Source: Ruixingdingia sedimenti
GTDB taxonomy: Bacteria; Pseudomonadota; Alphaproteobacteria; Rhodobacterales; Rhodobacteraceae
DNA: 64,000 bases
Assembly: GCF_031432425.1 (NCBI RefSeq)
Contig: NZ_JAVKPH010000006.1
Span: 62,001 to 126,000 of the forward strand
Direction of reading: 5' to 3'
In this document: in pieces, positions 11,215 to 20,113 of the stretch
How positions within the stretch are numbered: position 1 is the first letter of the stretch
Layout of the letters: every line of letters begins with the position of its first letter
Notes under the pieces: generated by a model
Seen by the model: only the letters and a program-made list of their open reading frames with translations
Told to the model about the DNA's origin: nothing
Databases searched by the model: none
Program-made: the position numbers and the translations under genes

Positions 11215-12785
11215 ACGCAACACAGAAACCGGCCGGGGGGGAAACCCCCCGTGCCTATGACCCGGCCTTCGTGCCCCTCACGGGGCGCGAATACCTCGAC
11301 AGCCTGAACGACGACCGCGAGGTCTGGATCTATGGCGAGCGGGTGAAGAACGTCGCCGAACATCCGGCGTTCCGCAATTCGGCCCGCATGATCGCGCGGA
11401 TGTACGACGCCCTGCACGACCCGAAACGGCAGGCGGCGCTGACCATCCCGACCGAATGGGGCGGGTTCACGCAGCGGTTCTTCCGCGCGCCGCTCGACGT
11501 GCAGGAACAGGTCGCCCAACGCGACGCCATCGCCGAATGGCAGCGCGTGGCCTGGGGCTGGATGGGCCGCAGCCCCGATTACAAGGGGTCTTTCCTCGGC
11601 ACGCTCGGCGCCAACGCCGCCTTCTACAAGGGGTTCGAGGACAACGCCGCCCGCTGGTACCGCAAGGCGCAGGAACGCACCTGGTACGTCAACCACGCCA
11701 TCATGCACCCGCCGGTGGACCGCGATCTGCCCACGGCGGACGGCAACGATGTCTACGTCAAGGTGGTCAAGGAAAACGACGCCGGCATCTGGGTCACGGG
11801 CGCCAAGGTGGTGGCCACGAATTCGGCCCTGACCAACTACACCTTCATCGCGCATATCGCGCAGGTGCCCATCGCGGACCCGAAGTTCGCGCCCGTGTTC
11901 ATCGTGCCCACCGGCGCGCCGGGGGTGAAGCTTTTGTGCCGCGTGTCGAACGAATACCGCGCCGCGACCACGGGCAGCCCCTTCGACTATCCGCTGTCCT
12001 CTCGCCTCGACGAAAACGATGCGATCCTGGTTCTGGATAACGTGTTCGTGCCCTGGGAAGACGTGTTCATGCACGGCGACCTGGAACAGGCGAACAAGTT
12101 CAACACCGGGTCCGGTTTCCTCGAACGCGCCTCGCTGCACGGCTGCACGCGGTTCGCGGTCAAGATGGATTTCATCACCGGCCTGCTGGCCCGCGCGCTG
12201 GAAATCACCGGGGCCAAGGGCTTCCACGGCGTGCAGTCGCAACTGGGCGAGGTCATCGCCTGGCGCAACGCCTTCTGGGCGCTGTCGGATGCGATGGCCA
12301 AGTCGGCGGTGAACTGGAACGGCATGGTCCGCCCCGATCCGCATTTCGCGGGCGCCTACCGGGTGCTGAACCAGATGGCGATGCCCAAGATCAAGAACAT
12401 CATCGAACAGGTGGTGGCCTCGGGTCTCATCTACCTCAACAGCCATGCGGTGGATTTCCAGACCCCCGACATCCGCGGGTATCTGGACAAATACGTCCGC
12501 GGGTCCGGCGGCATCACCGCGACCGAACGGGTCAAGGTGATGAAGATGCTGTGGGACGCGATCGGGACCGAGTTCGGCTCGCGCCACGAGCTTTATGAAA
12601 TCAACTACATCGGGTCCAACGACATCACCCGGCTGACCAACCTTTGGGCGGCCGAAGGGTCGGGCAACATGGCGCGGTTCAAGGCCTTCGCCCAGACCGC
12701 GATGGACGAATACGACCTGAACGGCTGGACGGTGCCCGATCTGGTCAACCCCGATGACGTGAGCCTGATCGCAAGGAAGGGCTGA
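11211..12785 (+). CDS. HpaB-family FADH2-dependent aromatic monooxygenase, copy 2
   Basis: This 524-residue second HpaB-type oxygenase is clearly paralogous to the one at 9223, with long identical stretches such as GWMGRSPDYKGSF and RKAQERTWY. It has about ten extra N-terminal residues. Active-site equivalents Arg120, Tyr124 and His162 are kept, so both copies look catalytic. Substrate-loop differences such as KLLCRVSNEYRAATTG against KMISRMSNEHRAAVLG could mean two different phenolic substrates, successive hydroxylations or a hetero-oligomer. The flavin reductase follows four bases after the stop. Confidence 0.9.
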   Translation: MNATQKPAGGETPRAYDPAFVPLTGREYLDSLNDDREVWIYGERVKNVAEHPAFRNSARMIARMYDALHDPKRQAALTIPTEWGGFTQRFFRAPLDVQEQVAQRDAIAEWQRVAWGWMGRSPDYKGSFLGTLGANAAFYKGFEDNAARWYRKAQERTWYVNHAIMHPPVDRDLPTADGNDVYVKVVKENDAGIWVTGAKVVATNSALTNYTFIAHIAQVPIADPKFAPVFIVPTGAPGVKLLCRVSNEYRAATTGSPFDYPLSSRLDENDAILVLDNVFVPWEDVFMHGDLEQANKFNTGSGFLERASLHGCTRFAVKMDFITGLLARALEITGAKGFHGVQSQLGEVIAWRNAFWALSDAMAKSAVNWNGMVRPDPHFAGAYRVLNQMAMPKIKNIIEQVVASGLIYLNSHAVDFQTPDIRGYLDKYVRGSGGITATERVKVMKMLWDAIGTEFGSRHELYEINYIGSNDITRLTNLWAAEGSGNMARFKAFAQTAMDEYDLNGWTVPDLVNPDDVSLIARKG

Positions 12786-12788
12786 GCC

Positions 12789-13343
12789 ATGCACGCGACC
12801 GAAACCACCCCCTTCACGGCCCGCGATTTCCGCAACGCGATGGGGCAGTTCGCCTCGGGCGTCGTGGTCATCACCGTGATGACGGACAACGGCCCCCATG
12901 CGATGACCGCGAATGCGTTCATGTCGGGGTCGCTGGAACCGCCGCTGGTGGTGATCTCGGTCGCGCTGACGGCGCGGATGCACGGCTGGCTGGAAACGGC
13001 TGATGGCTTTGGCGTCTCTATCCTGACCAGCGTGCAGGAAAAGACATCGAACCATTTCGCCGGCCGCCGGTCGGCCGATTTCGCGCCGGTCATCGACCGG
13101 CTGGACGGCGCGCCGGTGATCGCGGGGGCCTCTGTCCGCATCGCGGCCGACAGGCAGCATGCCTATGCCTGCGGGGATCATACCCTGTTCGTGGGCCGGG
13201 TGCGCGCGCTGGAACTCGCGCCGCCCGGGGATGTGAAACCGCTGCTTTACCACTGCGGCAAATACGCCGCCCTCTCGCCCTCGGACTGGAGCGCCGAGGG
13301 CGCAGCCCGGCTCTGGCCAGAGGTGGGCGGCCCGGGCTGGTAG
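12789..13343 (+). CDS. HpaC-type flavin reductase
   Basis: This 184-residue flavin reductase-like protein carries the family pattern FRNAMGQFASGVVVITV (from residue 13) and MTANAFMSGSLEPP, which bind the flavin, plus a late DHTLFVGRV segment. Such enzymes use NAD(P)H to make FADH2 or FMNH2 for a separate monooxygenase. Placed four bases after the second hpaB-type gene, it is the natural reductase partner of both oxygenases. E. coli HpaC is about 170 residues, so the length is normal. Confidence 0.9.
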   Translation: MHATETTPFTARDFRNAMGQFASGVVVITVMTDNGPHAMTANAFMSGSLEPPLVVISVALTARMHGWLETADGFGVSILTSVQEKTSNHFAGRRSADFAPVIDRLDGAPVIAGASVRIAADRQHAYACGDHTLFVGRVRALELAPPGDVKPLLYHCGKYAALSPSDWSAEGAARLWPEVGGPGW

Positions 13344-13378
13344 CCCGCCGCTGGACCGAAGTTTCAAGGACGATCCCG

Positions 13379-15805
13379 ATGAACCGCCATGTCGATCCCC
13401 CGCCGGCGGGCCAGATGACGGCCCCTGACCGCCCCCGCAGCATCGCGGGCGAAGGCGCGGGCCCCGCCAACCATACCGGCATCGGCGCCCCCCTGCCGCG
13501 GGTGGAGGACGCGCGCCTTGTCACCGGCCTTGGCCGGTTCGCGGGCAATGTCAGCGAACCCCGGCAGCTTTACGGCTATGTCCTGCGCTCGCCCGTCGGG
13601 CATGCGCGGATCCGGGGCATCGACGCGACCGGGGCGGCGGATGTGCCCGGCCTCGTCGCCGTGCTGACGGGCGAGGATTATGCGGCCGATGGCCTCGGCC
13701 TTATCCCCTGCGTGTCGATCCCGCCGACGATCACCGGCAAGACCTATCACAAGACCCCCTTCGCACCGCTGGCGCGCGACCGCGTGCTGTGCGTGGGGGC
13801 CGAAGTCGCCTTTGTCGTGGCCGAAACCGCCGAGGCCGCAGAGGACGCCGCCGAACGCATCGTGGTGGATTACGACCCCCTGCCCGTCGCCGCGACGGTA
13901 GAGGCCGCCATCGCCCCCGACGCCCCCCTCGTCTGGCCGGAGGCGCAGGGCAACGTCTGTTTCCGCCACGAGATCGGCGATGCCGCCGCGACCGAGGCCG
14001 CCTTTGCCCGCGCCCACCACATCACCCGCGCGCGCATCCGCAACCAGCGTCTTGCCGGGGTGCCGATGGAACCGCGCACCTGCGTCGGCCGGTTCGATCC
14101 GGCGGACGGGCGCTGGCACCTGACCAGTTCCACCGCCAACCCCCACCGCATCCGCCTGCTGCTGGCCGAACATATCTTCAAGGTTCCCGCGCATCGCATC
14201 CGGGTGACGGCGGGCGATGTGGGCGGGGGCTTCGGCACCAAGGGCGGGCTCTACCCCGAGGAAATCCTCGTCCTCTGGGCCGCGTGGCGGGTGGGGCGGC
14301 CGGTGAAATGGGTCTGCGGCCGGTCGGAAAGCTTCCTTGCCGATTTCAACGGCCGCGATCAGGTGGCCGATGCCGAAATGGCGCTGGACGATCAGGGCCG
14401 GGTGCTGGCGCTGCGGGTGGCGGTGAACCACAACCTCGGCTGCATGCTCGGCCCCTCGACCGCGCATCCGCCGCTGGTGGGCACGCGGATGCTGTCGGGG
14501 GTCTATGCCTTTCCGGCGATGCATGTGTCGATCAACGGCATCTTCACCAACAGCCGCACCCTGACCACCTATCGCGGCGCGGGCCGTCCCGAGGCGACGA
14601 TGATCGTCGAACGGATGATGGACATGGCGGCGGTGGAACTGGGCATGGACCCGGTGGACATCCGCCGGCGCAACTTCATCCAGCCCGGCCAGATGCCCTA
14701 CCGCACCGCCATCGGCGAGGTCTACGACTGCGGCGAGTTCGAAGCGATCACCGACGCCACCCTGCGCCTTGCCGACTGGGACGGGTTCGACGCCCGCCGC
14801 GCCACCAGCGCCGCAAGGGGCCGCCTGCGGGGGCGGGGGCTGTCGTGCTATATCGAGGTCTGCGCCACGATCAGCGAACGGATGGAGGTCCGCTTCGATT
14901 CCACCGGCGCGGTGTCGGTGCTGGCCGGTACGTTTTCCTACGGGCAGGGGCATGAAACCACCTATGCCCAGATGATCAGCGAATGGCTCGGCCAGCCGAT
15001 CGACCGCATCCGCTTCGTGCAGGGCGACACCGATGTGATCGCCACGGGGCGGGGCAGCTTCGGGTCGCGGTCGATGACGGTCGGTGGCTCGGCCCTGAAA
15101 GAGGCGTGCCAGCTGGTGATCGACAAGGGCCGCCGGGCGGCGGCGATCCTGCTGGACATGGACGAGGACGACCTGACCTTCGCCGAGGGCACCTATCGCG
15201 GCGCGGGCAAGGCGATGAGGCTGGATGAGGTGGCGAAGGCAATGTTTTCATGGGGTGCGCCCCGCCCGATGCCCGCCGACATGCGCAACGGGCTGGAAGG
15301 CGTCGGCTTTTTCACCGCCGAACCGCAGAACTACCCCAACGGCTGTTACGTGGCCGAGGTGGAGATCGACCCCGACACCGGCGACATCACGCTCGACCGG
15401 CTGGCGGGGGTGGATGACGTGGGCACCGTGGTGAACCCGCTGCTGCTGGAGGGCCAAGTGATCGGCGGCGCGGCGCAGGCGGTGGGGCAGGCGCTGAAAG
15501 AGGCCGTGGTGCATGACGCGCAGGGCCAGGTGCTCAGCGGATCCTTCACCGATTACGCGATGCCGCGCGCGGCGGATTTTCCCCGCATGATGCTGGATAC
15601 CCGCGCGGTGCCGACGCGCACCAACCCGCTCGGCGTCAAGGGCGGGGCCGAAACCGGCACCATCGGCCTGCCCCCCGCCATCGTCGGTGCGGCGGTCGAT
15701 GCCCTGCGCCCCTATGGCGTGCGCGACATGGCCATGCCGCTGATCCCGCAACGCATATGGGAGGCGATCGACGCCGCCCCCCCGCAGAAGGACCCCGCCG
15801 CATGA
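13379..15805 (+). CDS. Molybdenum hydroxylase large (Mo-cofactor) subunit, CoxL/XDH family
   Basis: This 808-residue molybdopterin-cytosine-dinucleotide-type subunit hydroxylates carbon next to nitrogen or carbonyl groups in many pathways. Visible motifs are GGGFGTKGG (about 280-288), TYRGAGRPEA (about 397-406) and the catalytic loop GGAETGTIG with Glu758. The active-site loop lacks the CSFR sequence of true form I CO dehydrogenase, so CO oxidation is unlikely despite the cox-like gene set. The N-terminus has a roughly 30-residue extension before IGAPLPRVED. Electron-transfer partners are encoded at 16783 (2Fe-2S) and 17268 (FAD). Its stop overlaps the YciI gene start. Confidence 0.92.
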   Translation: MNRHVDPPPAGQMTAPDRPRSIAGEGAGPANHTGIGAPLPRVEDARLVTGLGRFAGNVSEPRQLYGYVLRSPVGHARIRGIDATGAADVPGLVAVLTGEDYAADGLGLIPCVSIPPTITGKTYHKTPFAPLARDRVLCVGAEVAFVVAETAEAAEDAAERIVVDYDPLPVAATVEAAIAPDAPLVWPEAQGNVCFRHEIGDAAATEAAFARAHHITRARIRNQRLAGVPMEPRTCVGRFDPADGRWHLTSSTANPHRIRLLLAEHIFKVPAHRIRVTAGDVGGGFGTKGGLYPEEILVLWAAWRVGRPVKWVCGRSESFLADFNGRDQVADAEMALDDQGRVLALRVAVNHNLGCMLGPSTAHPPLVGTRMLSGVYAFPAMHVSINGIFTNSRTLTTYRGAGRPEATMIVERMMDMAAVELGMDPVDIRRRNFIQPGQMPYRTAIGEVYDCGEFEAITDATLRLADWDGFDARRATSAARGRLRGRGLSCYIEVCATISERMEVRFDSTGAVSVLAGTFSYGQGHETTYAQMISEWLGQPIDRIRFVQGDTDVIATGRGSFGSRSMTVGGSALKEACQLVIDKGRRAAAILLDMDEDDLTFAEGTYRGAGKAMRLDEVAKAMFSWGAPRPMPADMRNGLEGVGFFTAEPQNYPNGCYVAEVEIDPDTGDITLDRLAGVDDVGTVVNPLLLEGQVIGGAAQAVGQALKEAVVHDAQGQVLSGSFTDYAMPRAADFPRMMLDTRAVPTRTNPLGVKGGAETGTIGLPPAIVGAAVDALRPYGVRDMAMPLIPQRIWEAIDAAPPQKDPAA

Positions 15806-16110
15806 CCCATTATTGCGTCTTCCGCCTCGACCGCACCGATGGCCGCGCCGCCGCCATCCGCGCCGAAACCCGGCCCGCGCATCTGGCCTACATGAAAACG
15901 CTCGGTCCCCGGGTGCTGCTCGGCGGGCCCCTGCTGGCCGATGACGGCGCATCCTGCGGCGGCATGATGGTGATCGAGGCGGAAACCGAGGCCGAGGTGC
16001 GCGCCATCCTCGCCGCCGATCCGTTCGAGGTGGCGGGCCTTTCGGCCACCATCGAGATCGCCCCCTTCCGCTGGCAGACCAACCGCCCGGCGCATCTGCC
16101 GCCGCTCTGA
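15802..16110 (+). CDS. YciI-like protein
   Basis: This 102-residue ferredoxin-like YciI-family protein starts at ATG 15802, overlapping the large-subunit stop (ATGA). The family's RPAHLAYM segment (residues 24-31), carrying the conserved histidine, and a second half ending in FEVAGLSATIEIAPF are present. Related proteins include small lyases and dehydrochlorinases of aromatic pathways (for example muconolactone-type or TftG-like enzymes). A role in processing a ring-cleavage product is possible but unproven. Confidence 0.85.
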   Translation: MTHYCVFRLDRTDGRAAAIRAETRPAHLAYMKTLGPRVLLGGPLLADDGASCGGMMVIEAETEAEVRAILAADPFEVAGLSATIEIAPFRWQTNRPAHLPPL

Positions 16111-16147
16111 CACCGCGCACCGACCAGACGACAGAAAGCAGGACGAC

Positions 16148-16771
16148 ATGGAACTTTCCGGGGAACGCATCCTTACGCTGCCGCGCGAAACGGTCTGGCA
16201 GGGCCTGATGGACCCCCGCGTGCTGCAAGCCGCCGTCCCGGGCGCGGAATCGGTGACGGACGAAGGCGGCGGGGTCTATGGCGCGGTGGTGCTGGCCTCG
16301 GTCGGCCCGGTCCGGGCGCGGTTCAAGGGCCGCATCATCCAGCGCGACCTTCAGGCCCCCGAACGCTATGCGCTGGATTTCGAGGGCGAAAGCGGCATGG
16401 CCGGGTTCGCCACCGGCAACGCGGTGGTGGAACTGTTCCCGCACGAAGGCGGCACAAGGCTGGTCTGGCGCGCCGAAAGCCAGATCGGCGGGCGGCTGGC
16501 GCAGATCGGGGCGCGGCTGATCGACGCCACCGTGGCGCGGATGTCCAAACAGTTCTTCGACCGGTTCGAAGAGGTCCTGGCCAACCCCGCCCTGCTGGAA
16601 ACTCCGGCGGCGGCGGAAACCCCGGCGACAGCCACGGCCCCGGCGGGCATCGCCGCCGCCGGCGCGGCGCAGGCCACGCCCGGACAGGTGGTGGTGCAGA
16701 TGCCGGCATGGGCCTACGCGCTGACGGCGGTGCTGATCACCGCGCTGGTCGGCTGGATCGCGGCGCAATAG
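16148..16771 (+). CDS. CoxG-family SRPBCC protein with C-terminal membrane anchor
   Basis: This 207-residue protein starts with the CoxG/SRPBCC fold (ILTLPRETVWQGLMDPRVL, PGAESV). An Ala/Pro-rich linker (about 150-180) and one hydrophobic segment (about 184-205, AYALTAVLITALVGWIA) follow. In CO dehydrogenase systems CoxG anchors or recruits the enzyme to the membrane. Here it sits between the large and small subunits of a molybdenum hydroxylase, so it probably tethers that enzyme to the membrane and respiratory chain. Confidence 0.88.
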   Translation: MELSGERILTLPRETVWQGLMDPRVLQAAVPGAESVTDEGGGVYGAVVLASVGPVRARFKGRIIQRDLQAPERYALDFEGESGMAGFATGNAVVELFPHEGGTRLVWRAESQIGGRLAQIGARLIDATVARMSKQFFDRFEEVLANPALLETPAAAETPATATAPAGIAAAGAAQATPGQVVVQMPAWAYALTAVLITALVGWIAAQ

Positions 16772-16782
16772 GGGGCGGGGCG

Positions 16783-17271
16783 ATGATCGAGATCACGATG
16801 ACGGTGAACGGCGCGCAGGAACGCCACCGGGTCGAGGACCGCACCCTGCTGGTCCAGTACCTGCGCGACCACTGCCGCCTGACCGGCACCAATATCGGCT
16901 GCGACACCACGCAATGCGGCTGCTGCACGGTGCATGTGAACGGCGTGGCGATGAAATCCTGCACCATGCTGGCCGCGCAGGCCGAGGGGGCAGAGGTCAC
17001 GACCATCGAGGGCCTCGGCCAGCCCGACAACCTGCACCCGATGCAAGAGGCGTTCCGCCGCCACCACGCGCTGCAATGCGGCTATTGCACATCCGGCATG
17101 ATCATGCAGGGCGTCGACATCGTGCGCCGCGGCCGGACCGACAGCGAGGCGGTGATCCGGCACGAGCTGGAAGGCAACATCTGCCGTTGCACCGGCTATC
17201 AGGGCATCGTGGACGCGATCACCGACGTGGCGCAGAACGCGCCGCAAAGCTGCTGCCGGGGGTCGCGATGA
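16783..17271 (+). CDS. Molybdenum hydroxylase small subunit, two [2Fe-2S] clusters
   Basis: This 162-residue CoxS-type protein has all eight cluster cysteines. The plant-type N-terminal cluster uses Cys40, Cys45, Cys48 and Cys60, and the C-terminal four-helix cluster uses Cys99, Cys102, Cys134 and Cys136 (CGYC and CRCTGY). It passes electrons from the Mo subunit to the FAD subunit. ATG 16783 is used because the family's N-terminus begins there. The stop overlaps the FAD-subunit start (ATGA 17268-17271). It serves as the intact reference for the degenerate copy at 22097. Confidence 0.93.
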   Translation: MIEITMTVNGAQERHRVEDRTLLVQYLRDHCRLTGTNIGCDTTQCGCCTVHVNGVAMKSCTMLAAQAEGAEVTTIEGLGQPDNLHPMQEAFRRHHALQCGYCTSGMIMQGVDIVRRGRTDSEAVIRHELEGNICRCTGYQGIVDAITDVAQNAPQSCCRGSR

Positions 17272-18101
17272 GCCTGCCGGATTTCATCTACCGCCGCCCG
17301 AAAACGCTGGCCGAGGCGCTGGCGATCCTGGCCGACGACGCGGACGCGCGGGCATTGGCGGGGGGGCAGACGCTGCTGCCGGCGCTGAAACAGCGGCTGG
17401 CGCGGCCCAGCCAGTTGGTGGATTTGCAGGACATCCCCGACCTGCGCGGCGTGACGGTCGGCGCCGATGCCGTGACCATCGGCGCGATGACCCCCCACCA
17501 TGTCACTGCGACGGACCCCGCGGTGGGCCGCGCCATCCCGGCGCTCGCGCATCTGGCGGGCGGCATCGCGCATCCGCAGGTGCGCCACCGCGGCACCATG
17601 GGCGGGTCCATCGCCAACAACGACCCGGCGGCGGATTACCCCGCCGCGCTGGTCGGCCTCGGCGCCACGGTGCAGACGACGCGGCGGCGGATCGCGGCGG
17701 ATGACTTCTTCACCGGCCTCTTCCTGACCGCGCTGGAACCGGGCGAACTGGTGCTGTCCATCCGCTTTCCCCGCCCGCGCCGGGCGGGGTATCACAAGTT
17801 TCCCAGCCTCGCCTCCGGCTATGTCACCACCGGCGCCTTCGTGTCCGAGGGGCCGGCGGGCATCCGCGTCGCGGTCAACGGCGCGGGCCCCTGCGTGTTC
17901 CGCCAGGCCGACGCCGAAGCCCGCCTGACCCGCGATTTCACCCCCGCCGCGCTGACCGGCTTTGCCCAACCGACCGAGGGGCTCAACAGCGACCTGCACG
18001 CCCATGCCCGCTACCGTGCGCAACTGGTGGCGGTCGCCATCGCCCGGGCGCTGGACATGGCGCTGGCCCAACCCGTGCCCGAACCGGAGACCCTGCCATG
18101 A
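17268..18101 (+). CDS. Molybdenum hydroxylase FAD-binding medium subunit
   Basis: This 277-residue CoxM-type flavoprotein contains both FAD loops: AGGQTLLPALKQRL (about 31-44) and GTMGGSIANNDPAADYP (about 113-129). A CO_deh_flav_C domain follows. It hands electrons from the 2Fe-2S subunit to an acceptor. The start is the ATG overlapping the previous stop; the reading frame is open further upstream but that part lies within the small-subunit gene. Its own stop overlaps the next gene (18098), so 13379-19665 reads as one coupled operon. Confidence 0.92.
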   Translation: MSLPDFIYRRPKTLAEALAILADDADARALAGGQTLLPALKQRLARPSQLVDLQDIPDLRGVTVGADAVTIGAMTPHHVTATDPAVGRAIPALAHLAGGIAHPQVRHRGTMGGSIANNDPAADYPAALVGLGATVQTTRRRIAADDFFTGLFLTALEPGELVLSIRFPRPRRAGYHKFPSLASGYVTTGAFVSEGPAGIRVAVNGAGPCVFRQADAEARLTRDFTPAALTGFAQPTEGLNSDLHAHARYRAQLVAVAIARALDMALAQPVPEPETLP

Positions 18102-18946
18102 AATTCCTGTCCTTCGTCGGCCCCACCGGGGCCAGCTTCGGCCTTGTCCGCGGCGATGCCGTGGTGGACCTCGGCCTGCGTACCGGGGGCGACCTGAAAG
18201 CGGCGATCCGCGACGGGCGATTGGCGGCGCTGGCGCGCGACCATGGCGGGGCGCCTGCCGATTTCCGGCTGGACGAGGTGACGTTCCTGCCCGTCATCCC
18301 CAACCCGGGCAAGATCATCTGCGTCGGCCTCAACTACCTCGAGCACCGGCGCGAGGGGAACCATGCCGAAACCGCCGCCGCCCCGGCGCTGTTCGTGCGG
18401 TTTCCGCAGTCGCAGACGGGCCACGGCCAGCCCATGGTGATCCCGCGCGAATCCGACGCCTTCGATTTCGAGGCAGAGATGGCCGTGGTCATCGGCCGCG
18501 CCGGGCGGCGGATCGCGCGCGCGGATGCACTGGCGCATGTGGCCGGGATGTCGTGCTACAACGACGGGTCGGTGCGCGACTGGCAACTGGCGACGAACCA
18601 GTGGACGCCAGGCAAGAACTTTCCCGCCACCGGCGCCTTCGGACCGTGGATGGTGACGCCGGACGAACTGCCGCTGGATCGCGCGCTGCGGCTGCAATGC
18701 CGGCTGAACGGGCAGGTGATGCAGGACGCCACCACCGACCTGATGATGTTCCCCGTGGCCGACCAGATCGCCCATATCTCGACCTTCGTCACGCTGGAAC
18801 CCGGCGATGTGATCGTCACCGGCACCCCCGGCGGCGTCGGGTTCCGCCGCGACCCGCAGGTGTTCATGCAGCACGGCGATGTGGTGGAGATCGAGCTGGA
18901 AGGCGTCGGCATCCTGACAAACCCCGTTGTGAAGGAACCGGCATGA
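18098..18946 (+). CDS. Fumarylacetoacetate hydrolase-family protein
   Basis: This 282-residue FAH-superfamily enzyme cleaves or decarboxylates 2,4-dioxo or 2-hydroxymuconate-type acids. The metal-binding acidic motif FDFEAEMAVVIGR is near residue 122, and the substrate region GKNFPATGAFGPW and TGTPGGVGF are typical. Relatives include HpaG (decarboxylase/isomerase of homoprotocatechuate degradation), acylpyruvases and 2-keto-3-deoxy-fuconate lyases. In this setting a lower meta-cleavage step is the best guess. ATGA overlaps join it to genes on both sides. Confidence 0.87.
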   Translation: MKFLSFVGPTGASFGLVRGDAVVDLGLRTGGDLKAAIRDGRLAALARDHGGAPADFRLDEVTFLPVIPNPGKIICVGLNYLEHRREGNHAETAAAPALFVRFPQSQTGHGQPMVIPRESDAFDFEAEMAVVIGRAGRRIARADALAHVAGMSCYNDGSVRDWQLATNQWTPGKNFPATGAFGPWMVTPDELPLDRALRLQCRLNGQVMQDATTDLMMFPVADQIAHISTFVTLEPGDVIVTGTPGGVGFRRDPQVFMQHGDVVEIELEGVGILTNPVVKEPA

Positions 18947-19665
18947 CCCTTTCCCCCGACACGCGCGCGAAACTGGCCCGCTGCGGTGCCGCCACGCTGG
19001 CCAATGCGCTGCTCAAACGCGGGTTCCGCAACACCTTCGTTCTGGGCATGTCGCCGGTCGCCCCCGGCCAGCCGCCCCTGATCGGCCCGGCCTGGACGCT
19101 GCGCTTCATCCCCGCGCGCGAGGATCTGGACAGCATGGAGCTTTACGCCCGCAACGACAGCCTGCACCGCCGCGCGATCGAGGAATGCGACCCGGGCGCG
19201 GTGCTGGTGCTGGCGACGGGGGGCGATGCGCGGGCGTCGTCGATGGGCGACATGATGGCGCTGCGGCTGAAAACCCGCGGTGTGGCGGGCGCGATCACCG
19301 ATGGCGGCTTTCGCGATGCGCCGGGGATCCGCGATACCGGGCTGCCCTGTTTCCAGATCCGCGAATCCGGCCCCGCCACGCCGATCTGGCTGCACCCGGT
19401 GGAATTCAACGCCCCCGTGGGCCTTGGCGGCGTCGCCGTCTACCCCGGCGACATCATCGTCGGCAATGACGAGGGCGTCGTCGTCATCCCCCGCCATCTG
19501 GCCGACGAGGTGGCCGAGGAGTGCGCGGGCGTCGCCGATTACGAAACCTTCGTGGCGCGGGAAATCCGCCGGGGCCGGTCGCTGTTCGGCCTGTTCCCGG
19601 CGACCCCCGAAAGCCGTGCCGACTACGACCAATGGGTGGCACGCGGCCGCCCGCAGCAGGAGTGA
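18943..19665 (+). CDS. RraA/HMG-CHA aldolase-family protein
   Basis: This 240-residue protein of the RraA-like superfamily includes divalent-metal class II aldolases (4-hydroxy-4-methyl-2-oxoglutarate/4-carboxy-4-hydroxy-2-oxoadipate aldolase) and oxaloacetate decarboxylases. The conserved core GDMMALRLKTRGVAGAITDG followed by GFRD provides the arginine and metal-binding aspartate. It overlaps the FAH-family stop by four bases. Being last in an aromatic-degradation series, it may cleave the final hydroxy-keto acid to pyruvate plus a second product; this is inference. Names such as dimethylmenaquinone methyltransferase given to this family are historical errors. Confidence 0.85.
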   Translation: MTLSPDTRAKLARCGAATLANALLKRGFRNTFVLGMSPVAPGQPPLIGPAWTLRFIPAREDLDSMELYARNDSLHRRAIEECDPGAVLVLATGGDARASSMGDMMALRLKTRGVAGAITDGGFRDAPGIRDTGLPCFQIRESGPATPIWLHPVEFNAPVGLGGVAVYPGDIIVGNDEGVVVIPRHLADEVAEECAGVADYETFVAREIRRGRSLFGLFPATPESRADYDQWVARGRPQQE

Positions 19666-19669
19666 TCCG

Positions 19670-20110
19670 ATGACCACCGAAGCCGAAGCGAAGAAACTGG
19701 CCGAGACGCTGGAAATCCTGATCCATGCCGACCAGCTCGACCCCGAAAAGTGGGTGAACTTCCCCGAATACGGCCTGCGCCAGTATTTCCTGTGGAAGAA
19801 CCCGGCCACCGGCGCCTCCATCGCCATTCTGGAATTCGACAAGGGCGGGCATATCCCGGTCAAGCATACCCATGCGTCGAACCAGTTCATGTACTGCCTG
19901 TCGGGCGATTACGAATACACCGATGTCGGCCTGCGGCTGAAGCCCGGCACCTTCTACATGAACCCCAAGGATCACCCGCACGGCCCGACCATCGCGCATG
20001 AAAAATCGGTGCTGATCGAGATTTACGACGGCCCGCACTATTACGAAAAGCCGGTGTTCCATACCGATGCCACCATCGGCGGCTTCATCGCCGGCCAGCA
20101 GCAGGACTGA
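19670..20110 (+). CDS. Cupin-domain protein
   Basis: This 146-residue single-domain cupin has two metal-motif parts: the first with histidines in HIPVKHTH and a downstream glutamine/tyrosine region (ASNQFMYCLSGDYEY), and the second with HPHGPT about 35 residues later. It resembles ChrR-type and 2,4'-dihydroxyacetophenone dioxygenase-like cupins. It could be a small dioxygenase or isomerase acting on a pathway intermediate. The ATG at 19670 follows the RraA-like gene by four bases. The next gene is convergent, three bases away. Confidence 0.82.
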   Translation: MTTEAEAKKLAETLEILIHADQLDPEKWVNFPEYGLRQYFLWKNPATGASIAILEFDKGGHIPVKHTHASNQFMYCLSGDYEYTDVGLRLKPGTFYMNPKDHPHGPTIAHEKSVLIEIYDGPHYYEKPVFHTDATIGGFIAGQQQD

Positions 20111-20113
20111 CCC

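Noticed and set aside
13379..18101. Aerobic CO dehydrogenase (coxLSMG)
   Set aside because: The large subunit has TYRGAGRPEA, not the CSFR active-site loop of form I CoxL, and the surrounding genes are aromatic-catabolism genes.
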